The notes: generated from the sequence alone by a model not told the origin. Positions 12,355 to 24,624 are shown, counted from the first letter of the stretch. The stretch: 64,000 bases of DNA from Paralvinella palmiformis (GCA_025642065.1 JAODUP010000467.1:305001-369000), one strand, 5' to 3'. Numbers and translations are program-made.

Positions 12355-12462
12355 CCATGAATCAGACACTCCGGAACTGTACGGGTTTGAGGATTATGAT
12401 CCATTGTTTTACTTAATCAAAAGTCAAGGTCGTAACCAAGGCAACCAGTCCTTGGATATTAA
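12355..12462 (+). CDS. Exon 4 of the unknown gene
   Basis: 108 nt, phase 2 to phase 2. The acceptor is CTCATTTTAG and the donor ATTAA|GTAAGT, a near-consensus site. It encodes HESDTPELYGFEDYDPLFYL and then IKSQGRNQGNQSLDI: an acidic, aromatic patch followed by a Gln/Asn-rich one. It is followed by the giant intron, and the next phase-compatible exon I can find is at 50645. Confidence 0.7.
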
Positions 12463-12849
12463 GTAAGTGTTTAGGATTTATTATATTCTGTTTGGACAAT
12501 CAAACACAAAATGGCTTGTGTGCAAAACTGTGTGAAATCAGAAGATTTAAATAATTATTTCTCCTCAGATTAACCGAAGATGGGCGTTTAATAATCATAA
12601 CGTTCGCTATAACAACGAAACGCTAGCCCATTTATTTATCATAACGTTTCATTTATACAGTATTCGTATCACATATACCTTCTCTGTTTTTACCTTGCCG
12701 GCACTGACAATTTTTTTTAAAAACAAGCACACAACCGTGTTAATCCCTACATTGAATATTTGACTTAAATAATAATGATTGCCCATACAACTATGTTGTC
12801 ATATCTACTATCTGTCAGCTGGTAAATCTTTTAACACAAAGTACACACT

Positions 12850-12945
12850 GCAGTAGTGGAGGTATTCTGCTGTGGGTAGAGAACTGCAATGCAAACCTCG
12901 AGATTATAGTTTGAATCTGAATCATATATATGTTTGAGAGGTTAC
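12850..12945 (+). repeat. SINE-D fragment (tRNA-like)
   Basis: It has CAGTAGTGG..AGAACTGCAATGCAAACCTCGAGATTATAGTTTGAATC, resembling the CTGCAAACCTCCAGGT..TTCGAATC core shared with the copies at 28808, 42671 and 47345. Confidence 0.45.
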
Positions 12946-12965
12946 TTCCTATGCATTCATCCCAT

Positions 12966-12968
<3 letters not shown>

Positions 12969-13007
<39 letters not shown>

Positions 13008-13064
13008 CTGTGCATGCATGTGTGTGCGTGCATATGTGTGAGTGCGTGCGTGTGTGTGTGTGTG
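12969..13064 (+). repeat. (TA)n followed by (TG/CG)n
   Basis: TA dinucleotides run from 12969 to about 13000, then TGTG/TGCG to about 13064. The pairing of (TA)n with (GT)n recurs through the window. Confidence 0.95.
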
Positions 13065-13585
13065 AAATATTTAAAATATACATGATTGTGCATTTTTATA
13101 TAAAACATTATTCTTGGCTATGTTCATTGTGCATAATCAATTTGGATTCACACTTATTATTAACATGTTGCATGAAATATAACATATTTACCCTGGTGTA
13201 AAAAAATTAACTGGTTCTCGCAATGTACAGTCTAATTAAATTAATTTCAGTGATATGGACAAAAATTAATGATCACGTGATCAGAGACAGGATACAGTCA
13301 GATGAAATATGATTAAATCCAGACACTAATCTTGTTTAACTATGACAGATGTTCAGTATAAAAATGACTGTAATATTTATACATTAATCTCACATTGATT
13401 GGACATCGTTTAGAGATTGGGTGGATGTGACAAGATTCAAGGGAATAAAAAGTCTTGCTGACGTCAGTTATGAAGTAGGTTTTTATTGGTTGATAAATAT
13501 GCATTCGCAGGCAGCGATGATTTTGTGGAATATTAGTTTTGTGTAGTACATGCTCCATCTTGACTGATATATGGACAGCATTTGT

Positions 13586-13587
13586 GG

Positions 13588-13622
<35 letters not shown>

Positions 13623-13643
13623 CTGTGTGTGTGTGTGTGTGAG
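13586..13643 (+). repeat. (GT)n microsatellite
   Basis: Almost pure GT repeat with single T and C interruptions. Confidence 0.95.
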
Positions 13644-13746
13644 TGTTTGTGAAACTTCTGATGCCTTTGGCCCACGGTATCCTGATGTTTGAAGTAAAAG
13701 TTAACTAAAATGAGACAACAATAAATAATTTTCATGTGCTGATATG

Positions 13747-13782
<36 letters not shown>

Positions 13783-13964
13783 AGTGCTACTTTTATGTTT
13801 TGTCATAACTGATAATTATTACTTTTGACTGTATTATAATTTACATTTATACAACATTTCCTATATAACAGCGGATTGGTGTATACGATATACTTACAAT
13901 TAAACAATGGCATCTATATAACCACAAGATCTATGGGATGGAAATAGATTCATCTCACGAAGGG

Positions 13965-14981
13965 AAATTGTTACGGTTTTATGTGACAATTGTTTGGGGG
14001 AATTGTGACGGTTTTATGTGACAATTGTTTGGGGGAATTGTTACGGTTTTATGTGACAATTGTTTGGGGGAATTGTTACGGTTTTATGTGACAATTGTTT
14101 GGGGGAATTGTTACGGTTTTATGTGACAATTGTTTGGGGGAATTGTTACGGTTTTATGTGACAATTGTTTGGGGGAATTGTTACGGTTTTATGTGACAAT
14201 TGTTTGGGGAATTGTTACGGTTTTATGTGACAATTGTTTGGGGGAATTGTTACGGTTTTATGTGACAATTGTTTGGGGGAATTGTTACGGTTTTATGTGA
14301 CAATTGTTTGGGGGAATTGTTACGGTTTTATGTGACAATTGTTTGGGGGAATTGTTACGGTTTTATGTGACAATTGTTTGGGGGAATTGTTACGGTTTTA
14401 TGTGACAATTGTTTGGGGGAATTGTTACGGTTTTATGTGACAATTGTTTGGGGGAATTGTTACGGTTTTATGTGACAATTGTTTGGGGGAATTGTTACGG
14501 TTTTATGTGACAATTGTTTGGGGGAATTGTTACGGTTTTATGTGACAATTGTTTGGGGGAATTGTTACGGTTTTATGTGACAATTGTTTGGGGGAATTGT
14601 TACGGTTTTATGTGACAATTGTTTGGGGGAATTGTTACGGTTTTATGTGACAATTGTTTGGGGGAATTGTTACGGTTTTATGTGACAATTGTTTGGGGAA
14701 TTGTTACGGTTTTATGTGACAATTGTTTGGGGGAATTGTTACAATTTTATGTGACAATTGTTTGGGGAAATTGTTATGCTTTTATGTGACAATCTTTTGG
14801 GGAAATTGTTATGGTTTTATGTGACAATTGTTTGGGGGAATTGTTACGGTTTTATGTGACAATTGTTTGGGGAAATTGTTACGGTTTTATGTGACAATTG
14901 TTTGGGGGAATTGTTACGATGTTATGTGACAATTGTTTGGGGGAATTGTTACGGTTTTATGTGACAATTGTTTATCAGGAG
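13965..14981 (+). repeat. 35-bp minisatellite, about 29 copies
   Basis: The unit is GGGGG AATTGTTACGGTTTTATG TGACAATTGTTT (35 bp). Central copies (about 14040-14690) are virtually identical, with single-G length variants (34 bp) near 14210 and 14697. Copies at the right edge (14735-14945) carry several substitutions such as TTACAATTTTATG and TTATGCTTTTATG. Each unit contains AATTGTTAC and GTGACAATT, an 8/9 inverted match around an 8-nt loop. There is no open frame through the array, since 35 is not a multiple of three. Confidence 0.97.
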
Positions 14982-15193
14982 ATAGGCGTAGTATTCCGTA
15001 CTCGTCCTCCATTAAGCCATATCTACACCGTACCGCATCAGAGAGCACCCATCTAGGCATTATTGCTGGCATTTAGTAAACTCTTCGACCATCTTGGAAA
15101 TAGAAAAAATACTTATGGCCAAATTGCTGAGAATATTATAATTAGTCGTTAGGTCATAGAGAAGGATCTTGTTCAAATAGGAATATTATTTAG

Positions 15194-15215
15194 AATTCAT
15201 CTAATAACAATAATA

Positions 15216-15246
<31 letters not shown>

Positions 15247-15430
15247 GGGAGAAATGGTAGTTTTTAACGTGGCTGCCAACATCAAATTAGGGAATATCTG
15301 GCATATTCGGTGGGGAAAACCTTGGATATAAAACTCCTCCTACTATAGTGTCACGGCCGAGGCTCGAACCTGCGACCTCCCGCACAGAATGACCACAACC
15401 ATATAGGTAAATAGTCTCAGGCTCTCTCTA
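15194..15430 (-). repeat. SINE-C, minus, with (TTA)n tail
   Basis: Read on the minus strand, a tRNA-like B box (GCAGGTTCGAGCCTCGG) is followed by the family body and an (ATT)n tail, which appears as (ATA)n at 15194-15246 on the plus strand. It shares CATATTCGG.GG.GAAAACCTT, ACTCCTCCTA and ACCTCCCGCACAG with the copy at 56560-56822. Confidence 0.75.
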
Positions 15431-15539
15431 CCCATGAGGCCAAACAAGCCAGTAAATTACTTAAAGCATCCAACAATCTGCTGAAGGATTAATTGTAGAT
15501 CACATTTCCAGAATTTAACCATCCTACTGATGATTACGC

Positions 15540-15600
15540 TGATGATGATGATGATGATGATGATGACACTAATGATGATGATAATGACGACGACGACAAT
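15540..15600 (+). repeat. (GATGAT)n microsatellite
   Basis: GAT/GAC triplets run for about 60 bases. Confidence 0.9.
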
Positions 15601-15822
15601 GACATACTAGAGTCACTAACATAGTAAAATATAGTGTAAGATAACAGCATAAAGAAAACAAAACAAAGATATAGTTCACCATATCCGAGCAGATCTTAAT
15701 GAATGATGTGTATTGGCTTTGTGATCTTGTTACATGTACTGGTAGTCAGGGTAAAATAGGATGTGTGTGTGTGTGGTGCGCGCGCGTGTGTGTGCGTGTG
15801 TGTGCGTGCGTGTGTCTTTTTG

Positions 15823-15945
15823 TACCTGGATTATGAGTTCGCCCAACCGCTGTACTAGGTGGGCCACTGAGCTCGATTCTTTTCGAATATATTGGCGCAA
15901 TAGGAGTTTTGTAATTAGTAGTATTATTTTATTACCGTAATACTG
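15823..15945. repeat. Dispersed repeat E, copy 1
   Basis: It shares ATGAGTT.GCCCAA, CTGTAC.AGGTG, TGAGCTCGATTCTTTTC and ATATTGG.GCAATAG with 38626-38760, both ending in TAGTAGTATTATT. Read on the minus strand it begins like a tRNA-derived head, so it is probably another SINE. Confidence 0.65.
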
Positions 15946-16345
15946 GCACATCTTTACACACTTACGTTTAATCCTATACTTCACAAATAGAACCCAGGTA
16001 TTGGTCTCTTCAACGATGCTCTGAAATTTCAAAAAATGCCTTGGGCTCTTTCATTAACTATTGTTCCACTGGTCTGTATACGGACTTGTCTAGGCAAACA
16101 TTATGTTTTATAGCTCGGTTTGTTTAGCCAAGCCTAAAGTATGCTAATGTTAACTGTCTGGGGGCCTTAACCGGCTAGTTGTGTGTACCAGTTAGCGCTT
16201 TTTACACACCTTTATACTCCGTAGTAGATCATTAAACAGATATTAGCCGATCACGGTATACAAATCTGGTTTGTTGTTGACAATGGGATTACCTGTAATA
16301 GCCGTAAGCGTGGCAGTAATGGTTTACAATAATTTACTGAGCTGT

Positions 16346-16379
<34 letters not shown>

Positions 16380-16456
16380 TGTGTGTGTGTACGTGTGTTG
16401 TGTGTGTGTGTGTGTGCCCCCCCCTCTCTCTCTCTCTGTGCGTGCGTGCGTGTGTT
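16346..16456 (+). repeat. (TA)n-(GT)n-(CT)n compound microsatellite
   Basis: TA repeats to about 16376, then GT-rich to 16416, a C run, CT repeats and TGCG repeats. Confidence 0.95.
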
Positions 16457-17108
16457 GCATACACGGAGAGCGGGTCGTGTATGAACAGGACGGTCCATAC
16501 CCGTCACTCAAGTGGTCCATTAAACATAACAAGTAGGTACAAGTTTTGGGTGCGTTTTAACGTCTGAATTAAGTGACTAGTTGGCTGGCTTAGTTGTTTG
16601 TGGCGTCCTAATCTCGGGCTTAGAAACGAGCTATTGAACTCGCCGCTTATTATCACAGCCACTGTTACTGCCATCATAACAAGTGCACATCCGCACCGAA
16701 ATTGTTATGATCGTCGTCCGTGCCAAGAAGTCGTTGCCGATATTATTTATGGGAGACATGGGCTGAAACACTGTTTGGATAAATGCTGGTATACCAGTTT
16801 GTTGACGAGAAAAGACCGGCATTATTAATACGGGCAAGGAATGGACGTTCGCATCGAGACATATATCCGTCTGTGATATATGTACAGTAACATCGTGAGT
16901 CGTCAGACCGTAGACGTAATGTTAAAGTATCTCGACCAATGGGTTGCTCGGCGTTATTGAAATATTATAGATGGCTGCCTTGTGAAAATATTGTTTTATT
17001 CCGGAGAACTGTTCGTTAGTATTCGTGTCGAGTGGTTAAGCCTGGATACGGTCGGTCGGTGCTCTCCATTGGACTGTATCACTGAGAGAGAGGAACAGAG
17101 AGAGAGAG

Positions 17109-17293
17109 ATGACAATCACAAAGATGGATGACAGTCAGCTGTTCTGTTGTCATCGTTCATGTCGGCGTAAATGCCGATGCAAGGCTCTGTGTTTGTTCCA
17201 CGTTTTCCGACGTACGGCCTCTTATCGTGTGGAACCCGGATACACTCCCGATGACCCCGAAGCCATGGAAGTCCTTATTGCCTGGGATGACAG
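17109..17293 (+). CDS. Alternative first exon b: Cys-rich N-terminus
   Basis: It opens with ATG at 17109 (MTITKMDDSQ...). The second ATG at 17124 has a good context (AAG ATG G). The exon runs without a stop to GATGACAG|GTATAT at 17293, phase 2. That phase matches exon 4 and exon c, so it can join the shared exon at 50645 in frame. The encoded N-terminus has seven cysteines in a basic setting (FCCHRSCRRKCRCKALCLF), a pattern often lipidated or metal-binding (inference), then a serine in RRTASYR and an acidic PDDPEAME segment. Sequence after the donor is (TA)n/(GT)n. It could be a chance frame, but composition, start context, donor and phase agree. The family is not recognised. Confidence 0.55.
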
Positions 17294-17306
17294 GTATATA
17301 TGTGTG

Positions 17307-17337
<31 letters not shown>
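17294..17337 (+). repeat. (TA)/(GT)n right after exon b donor
   Basis: GTATATATGTG followed by a GT run. The microsatellite begins at the splice donor itself, so length changes could affect splicing (inference). Confidence 0.9.
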
Positions 17338-17900
17338 ACAGTTTAAAGTTATGTGATCAATTTACATGCACCGAGAAGAGATAAAAAATATTGTATTTAT
17401 TTACTGATAAAGAGCTATTTTGGGTTCTCTATACTGGTATCATGGCGTGTGGGGGGGGGGGTGCGTGCGTGCCTGCCTCTGTGAAGCCGGTCCCTTCTCT
17501 CATATTAATGTCCAATCATCACAATGCCGGGATCACCACTCTACCTGACCAGATGCAGGCAGTCATATTTTTTAGCTCAGATCCAGACCGACCTATCAGT
17601 GTGTCTAATCTTAATTAAAACTCCCACAAGATCCAGCGAAATTGGCCAGAGATAGCCATTAAATGGTACCTCTGATGTGCTGTCATTTTATCTCATTTCG
17701 TTAGCTCCATATCTAATCTGATATGAGTTTGTTAGCTGGTTTAGCCAGTCAGATCCATGTTTTATATCCTTGTTAGATACTGACCACTTGCTGGGCTAAA
17801 TGGAGCCATTCACATCAAATAGTATGGATCTGATATGAGTTTATCTACTTCTGATGAAAGCTAGTTTATTTTTATAATTATAGTTTAATATGATTTGTGC

Positions 17901-17908
17901 AATTTATA

Positions 17909-17950
<42 letters not shown>
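17901..17950 (+). repeat. (TA)n microsatellite
   Basis: Nearly pure TA for about 50 bases. Confidence 0.97.
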
Positions 17951-17951
<1 letters not shown>

Positions 17952-17990
17952 ATCCATGTTCAGTTTAAGTCTTAGACTTCTTTGGATTGC

Positions 17991-18056
17991 AAGGAAACAA
18001 ATCTTGACCTTTTGCAGCCTGAGATGGAAACAAATCTTGACCTTTTGCAGCCTGAG
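17991..18056 (+). repeat. 33-bp direct duplication
   Basis: Two copies of GGAAACAAATCTTGACCTTT and GCAGCCTGAGA sit in direct succession. Confidence 0.9.
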
Positions 18057-18107
18057 AATTATACTATTTATTTCCAAGTGTTCTTTTTAAGGTGTGTGTG
18101 TGGGGGG

Positions 18108-18222
18108 AAGGGTGTTTCATCTTTTGACTTCGCTTCATTACCTTTGGAAGTCGCTCGGCCCATTTAGCCTACCATGTGCACAAAGGTGGCCCTAAAACAT
18201 CAATTATTATCATCCATATGAA
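18108..18222 (+). repeat. SINE-A 3' fragment
   Basis: GGGTGTTTCATC through GTGCACAAAGGTGGCCC and an ATTATTATCATCC tail. The head is replaced by a G-rich run. Confidence 0.85.
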
Positions 18223-18436
18223 TATTCATTAAAATCGCTCATTTCAATTAGTCAGGAAAGTCTACCTAATGGTAAAATATCTTTATACTACTAACTACTC
18301 TGGCAATGGCCTATCCTAATTGGTTGCAGTATTCCCATACAAGTTAGCTGCCACAGAACCGTACAAAAGTTAGCCCGTTGGAGCACATCTCTCCCAGCAC
18401 CATTATGATTAAAGGTCATTGAAAGCGATTTTGATA

Positions 18437-18437
<1 letters not shown>

Positions 18438-18486
<49 letters not shown>
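18438..18486 (+). repeat. (TA)n microsatellite
   Basis: Pure TA repeat of about 48 bases. Confidence 0.97.
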
Positions 18487-18488
<2 letters not shown>

Positions 18489-19162
18489 CTTAGTCTGATG
18501 TTAAATCGAACGTAATGCTGATGTTAACTTAGATTTGCCTTATTTCCTGTATTGTTTTACTGTTAAAAGACCAATGACGTCATTATTGGTCCGAGCCTGG
18601 ATAACTCCTACTTCTTTCCTAAACGATGATGACGAGGTTTTTTATTCGGGTATAAAAATATGGTTCAATGAGTATCATTTTTGTATCAAAACGCTAGATG
18701 ATTTATTTTGAATTGCATGGATAGATGTTCATAACATCCATCCATCCAGGAACAGAATGTCGGTGAATAGAGCGACAGAATAAAAGACTGGAAAGTACAG
18801 ATAAGGCACGCCATTATATATATATATATATATATAATATTGGTTGTATGTGCCAATGCGGTGTTATCAGAAACCGAAGTCGATCTACCATACATCTAAT
18901 TGAGTTATGAATGCGTATCGGCTAGATCTACTAACGTGTGTAGATAGTAGATCTGAGTGGATCTGTCGGAACTAACATCTCATCTACGGTTTTGGTTTTG
19001 GTTTTGTTGTTCGGGGAGAATCCCCAGGCTGTCGCTTAATCAGCACAGCCTCTATGTTCGAGTGGTTGAGAAACCTCCTCCCCCACCACTCACAGGGGAG
19101 CAGTACGGAAAGATGGAGCCGAAATACCATGAGGGTGGTCACTGCCAGAGTGTTTTACGTCC

Positions 19163-19328
19163 CCCTTTATTTTAAATAATTCAGTGGAGACGGCAGCGCC
19201 ATTTAACGTGGTCAGCCACCCACGATGAGAAATTAATCCCTGGAAAAGTTTCGACCTCTTACGGGGTTCGAACCTGCGACCGTTGGCACCAAGTGCCGAG
19301 TGCTTAACCGCTAGGCCACCGGAGCTCT
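19163..19328 (-). repeat. SINE-B, minus
   Basis: On the minus strand it has head CTCCGGTGGCCTAGCGGTTA, B box CAGGTTCGAACCCCG, and body AGGTCGAAAC.TTTCCAGGG, ATTAATTTCTC and ATCGTGGGTGG. The same order occurs at 62819-63010 on the plus strand. Confidence 0.85.
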
Positions 19329-19904
19329 CATCTACGACATCTGGACGCGCTATTTATGATATCATGGCTGACCAGGTCTTATACATCGCGCGTTCCGTGC
19401 TCCCGAACCAACCGTCTCCCGTCCGCTTCCTGTATCCGACCGCCCTAAAGGCTACGCTGATTCGCTCCGGCAGTATATCAATACGAGGAGAATGCTCCCG
19501 ACGAAACGGTTACCGCTGACTGGAGCCATCTAAATAAACCGTGTTATCCATTAGGGGTGACAGACACCGGTAAATTTTTTCGTTTCGGTTGTCTCGCTCC
19601 GAGGACACGGCACCGTCCGATATTGGAAAAGATGCCGCGGATACATCAAGACTTGTGGATGTTAGGTAGTTCGCCGGATGGACATCCGGTCCATTTGACG
19701 GCCGGCGACGTCGGCGGTATTAAATGATATATCTCTACAGATAGATTTGTTGTTACGATGTGATATGCTGTCTGTCTTTCGGCCATTGTCGGTTAATGAA
19801 ATGTGATATGATTTATTGATACCAAGTACTGTTGCTACAGTTATCTGGGAAATTCAAAAGGTTACTGGAGATAGGGTGTCACACCTTCTAATGCGTATTG
19901 TGTG

Positions 19905-19906
<2 letters not shown>

Positions 19907-19958
<52 letters not shown>
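19907..19958 (+). repeat. (TA)n microsatellite
   Basis: Pure TA of about 50 bases. Confidence 0.97.
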
Positions 19959-19961
<3 letters not shown>

Positions 19962-22309
19962 CTCTGTACTGTGATGTACCGTAATCGACCAATTTAGTAA
20001 TTAATATAAACATATATTTTCTTTCTCAGTGAGATGTCATCTTAAGAAGGGGTTAGCGTCATCGATTTGTTTATTGACTAAATCTAAATGTTATCATTCC
20101 TGCTTCCGTAATCCTCAAGCAACAGGACATTATCTCATAGATAACTCATAATGTAGTAATAATAATAATTAAAAAAAAAAAAATATGGCCTGGACTTCCA
20201 GCTGGTGAAGATAGGTGATTATTCAGAGTTAAGTGACATCAGAGTTTCCTTTCTGGTATCCGGGATTTCTGATTGATCTGACAAATCTGACGTCACCATT
20301 TAATCGAATCAAGTTAACTGCGTAGGCGTTTCCGAATCCTGATCTGTCCGATTTATCCCCGATGCAGCATCTGGAGACCATCCCCCCCGGCATTTAGAGG
20401 ACCATTAGGCGGGCAGTGCTTGACCCAGTGATAACCCGCATGCTACAATTGCTAGTTGGCGATTGTCGGGATCCGCTTTGTCCCGGATCAATTAGTTCTA
20501 ATTGTCGAGAAAACGACGATGGCACAGTGCTGATAAGCCAATTAAGAGGTGGAATGTTGACAGGTTCAGGGGAGAACGAAACGCGAAAAATATCAACCGC
20601 GTCCTAGAATGATGGGACGGCACCGCGGCCAAGGCAGGTAGCGTGGTTGACTAGGTAACTCCAGCACCGCGGTTCAAAGCCTGGCCTGGCCTGGGCCTGA
20701 TTATCGTTGGAGATAGCTCGGTCTATTTACTGTAAACTGGGCATAAAACGGCTGTAAAACGGCGATGTTTTCAATTTCTTGATACCCGAAGAAAATAGAT
20801 TTTCTTTTAAGATAATTAACATAATTTATGTCGCTGTTATGTGGCCGTAAGGTTATGGCTTACAGTTGAGCATAAGTGAATAATATTGTCTGTGTGCTGG
20901 TGTGCTAGTATATAATCAGGTCGTTCGGTGTGGGTCTTTCTCATTATATTTTAATATGATAGGTGGATTATTCTATCTACAAGCAGCACCTGGGGGTTTT
21001 ATTAGCTGATTGATTAAGATTAAAAAATGATTGTGTTTATTCTATTCGTTTCTTTAAAAGTTTGGAAAAACCAACACTTTTTTCCAACTCGGTCAAAATA
21101 TGTACGCAAATATGTTGTCGCTATACAAACATGCATGTATCCATGCTCGGTATAATGGCTTTGATATCTTCTGAGTCGTATTTTTATGCTGTATCGACAG
21201 AATAATTATATTCTTTATCAGATAACTAAAACCATGTGTCACAGTAATGTGTTTCTGGTGCCATTAGCCGTGATTTAGACTTTAGATTTTGGGGAGCGAT
21301 ATGTAGGAACAAGTTCTTCTCTGGCTAATCAAGAACAGTTCGTTAGGTTGCTCTTTCAACGGTTCTTGCCTTTAAATGTACACCATAAGCTTGTGCTGCC
21401 GCCTACCAGAGGAATATTATCCTGCTGGTGGCCAATGCAGGTCGTTTAAAACTGGCTAAACAAAAACCAGCATTTGATTTTAATATGTATGCATCCACAT
21501 ACATGTATACATATTATATACTTAGATACATGATCATGTGATAAAAGCATCGAAATAAACAAACAAAAAATAAACAAACCACCAGTAACAAGTAATGTAA
21601 TTGATAGATAACCATCCACTCATTTCATCCAAATGACAGCACACTTCATACTCCCATTAGTCTTCCAACATTGTCCTATTCGAAAATCTAAAATTGGCCC
21701 ATTACGATTAGCCTTTTATATACAGTATTAAGTTTATGTTACATACAGTATTCTATATATAGCAACCAGCCGTTAGTCAACCTTTTAACTCGTTCACATT
21801 ACAGGCTGTCTTCTAAATGCAGCTGGCCAGTTTTAATCCTGTATTACAGTTAGCCTCTGTTTGGAATCGTGGCTGGCGCCTCATCAACTGATTTATGTCC
21901 TTCACTAGGTGGCGTTATTCATTGTATTCCACGCAGTACTAGAACAGCCCTCTAGGTGTCGCCAGCTGTACATAAATGCTATCTAGAATGACGTAGGCCC
22001 GACTGTTAACTGGTTTACACTTTTGTCTACAACTTTCCATTTTTTGACAGATCAGTTCTTTGTAGTGGACCCCCCCCCCTCACACACAGACACACAGACA
22101 CTCGGACTGATCTGTTTTAATATGAAAGAACAGATTTGTGATTCACAAAATTCGCGAAACACTTGAAACACCAAATACAGTTACGTTGGGAAAAGCGTAA
22201 AAATCGCTAGTTTGTCACTGGATGAAGTCATTGGATATATTTACTATGGTCTAAAATTGGAAGAAATTTTTATGTGAAACTTATAATTATGTTTATTGGA
22301 ATACGAACT

Positions 22310-22425
22310 TAAACAATATCAAAGTCACTGCCGTTTAAGACTCCTTCGTCAGAATGATTTGCGAAAACACAGACAAACAAACACGCACACACACACACAT
22401 TCGCTTTTATTTATATAGATAAGTA
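22310..22425 (+). repeat. Dispersed repeat F, copy 2
   Basis: It matches 7868-7984: CCGTTTAAGACTCCTTCGTC, a CA-rich block, and TTTATTTATATAGATA at the end. Confidence 0.75.
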
Positions 22426-22606
22426 TTTAATGAAAATATGGAATTCACCAAATTAATGGTGACTACTATGCGATTATGGCATTTTGCTCAAGAAAAATAC
22501 CATAATTGGTATATTTTATTCAAATCCTTCACATCATTGACGTTTTTCCACACCCTCATCTACGTATTTACCATCATTATCGGTACTTGATGTTTATTTT
22601 TAATTT

Positions 22607-22853
22607 ATGTCGGTAGAAAATAGGCTTCATCTGTCATTTTGCGGCCGACAAAATACGTCGTCCCTTGAAAATTTTAAATCCGTTCTTAAAAAACACATCT
22701 GTTCAAGGTCGCTTTCACAGATAAATAATAAATCTCTCTTAAATATCTTACAGGTTTTTAAAAATATTTTTAACAGACATATTATTTAGGTTATTATTAT
22801 ATTATATATTATTTGTTCAGCACCTTTGTAGTAAGAGCCATTTATTAAAGATA

Positions 22854-22889
<36 letters not shown>

Positions 22890-22890
22890 G
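22607..22890 (+). pseudogene. LINE 3' end remnant with (ATT)n tail
   Basis: The frame from 22607 reads SSLENFKSVLKKHI, which fits the usual last segment of non-LTR retrotransposon reverse transcriptases (slxxFKxxLKxxlf). Its stop at 22787 is followed by an AT-rich 3' part and then AAAGATACATTATTATTATT, the microsatellite tail common on LINE 3' ends. The catalytic domain is absent, so this is a 5'-truncated dead copy. The assignment rests on the short motif plus the tail, and the clade (CR1/RTE-like) is not decided. Confidence 0.5.
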
Positions 22891-24078
22891 TTCATAACAG
22901 AACCGAACCAAATTTGACCATCGTATAGTCAATGGATAAATAATTATTTTAAACAGTATTTCGTCGGATTCGGGAAGAGCGCTTTAAATAATCATAGTTC
23001 ACTAGGGGGTAGGGTGGCTGGTCGCCGTTGGTGCGACGTTGTTGCTCGGAGCAGGTGCTAGGTCTACATTAGAACATCTCCGGTCGACAATGGGGAGAGT
23101 TACCCGATCCCGTCACCAGGTGAATGCCAGCCATTCTGCGACATTGGCGGTAAAGTGAGATATTTGCCCGGGAGTCCGGTTTTCTAAGACGTCCATCACA
23201 GAACATTAGCTGACATTTCTGGGACTGTCTTCTGGGACTGTCATCTGGCGCGGCACTTCACCGAGTTGTCGGCATCTTTTAGCGGCGTTGACCTTTGGGT
23301 TCTCGGGTGATGTGCTCGGCCTGTTAAACAAGACGCCGCCAAACGTAAATTCTCCGCCTTTGTTCGATTACCAGGTAACGAATGTGTTAAATATTTAGCT
23401 CGAAATTTGACCAGCACATTGACAGGGGTTTGTGTCTTTCGTAATTTAATCTCTCTTTAATCTTAATTTGGCAACAGAGCTCGAATTGTGAGCTATATTG
23501 ATGACAGGCATGCTTTGATAACAAGGTTTTAATTATGGATGCTTTGACCACAGATGACTTGGTTAAGGATGCTCTGAACACAAGTTTTTCAATTGTAAAT
23601 GCCTTGTCGGTGTTTAAGAAAAATGCTTATATAATAGGGAACAGTTGAAACTACGGATAGTTTGATAAAGAATAGTCTGTATGTGCAACTGGATGTAGTC
23701 TGTTGTTTATGGGTTATTTTGAAGTGTTATCGTTGCATGGTTTCGCAAACCTTTTCATTCCTTGATTAAAATTAAAGCTATTTTTGCAAATATTAAAATA
23801 CATATATATTAAAGGTCATAGGAAAAGGTTTCCCAAAATTTTAGTGTTATATATTAAAATCAATTTCAATCAGAGATATATTTTTCCCTAGAAATAAAGT
23901 TACAGTGGTTTTAAAACTTGCTTTGCTAGCATCCCATACGGCATAAAACTTTAATCGAGAATTTTCGAAAAACCTCTGAATGTGACGTCATCTTTGCCAA
24001 ACAAAGACCCCAAACACTCCACGTGGCCTTGTTTAACCTGTGTTACGTGTTCCATGTGGTCTTTATTAAACATATAAA

Positions 24079-24249
24079 ATGGTGTATTGTGTCGCATACA
24101 ATTGTGCAAAGAAACATACATCAAACACCAATGATTATATCCGACGTATAAGTGCCGTCAAAACCCCGCCCGAAACAACAACAACCCCCCGAATATTGCA
24201 AACAAAAATGGTTAAAAAGACACACCGAGGGCGGCACATCCCTGTATAG
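24079..24249 (+). pseudogene. THAP-domain-like N-terminal fragment
   Basis: ATG at 24079 opens MVYCVAYNCAKKHT, which matches the start of THAP zinc-binding domains (C-x(2-4)-C near the N-terminus). A shifted frame shortly downstream gives KWLKRHTEGG, resembling the conserved Trp region of THAP. The two parts are out of frame, and the later C-x2-H is not visible. It is a remnant and not a working gene. Confidence 0.45.
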
Positions 24250-24399
24250 ACTAGTATAGGTCACATATAGGAAAGTTCCATGCATCCACCGGGCTCCCGT
24301 GTACAGACAAATTCCACTTTATTTTAAATGAAGTTATGCGATAAAAAGAGGGAAATACTCGCATTTAGGCCCAGTGTGTTGACTTATGAATTAAACTTA

Positions 24400-24624
24400 T
24401 ACCAACACAAACAAATACACACCAATCCAACTCTTGTTGTGGACCGGGGCTGGGTGTCGGCGGCACAGGTGGCTGCTCTGGGACCACGTATGCACTTGCT
24501 GCCTCTAATTCCTTGCAATTAATACTGTCTGTGACCTATTTCGCTAGTGGTCCAAAACTGTAGGGCTTTCTATCCCTGAGAATGTCAAAACATTCGTCGG
24601 GATCTGACATTTTGTCTGTCAACG
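24400..24624 (-). pseudogene. Broken minus-strand ORF inside the transposon remnant
   Basis: On the minus strand, ATG near 24624 gives MSDPDECFDILRDRKPYSFG and then a stop after PLAK. The same frame then continues with INCKELEAAS and EQPPVPPTP and reaches DWC. The composition is coding-like. It looks somewhat like the zinc-binding ballast-type domain known from P2X7 tails and related invertebrate proteins, but that is from memory and weak. Degenerate; no function claimed. Confidence 0.35.

Noticed and set aside
13965..14981. CRISPR-like array of regular repeats
   Set aside because: Units follow each other with no spacers, and the setting is eukaryotic; it is a minisatellite.
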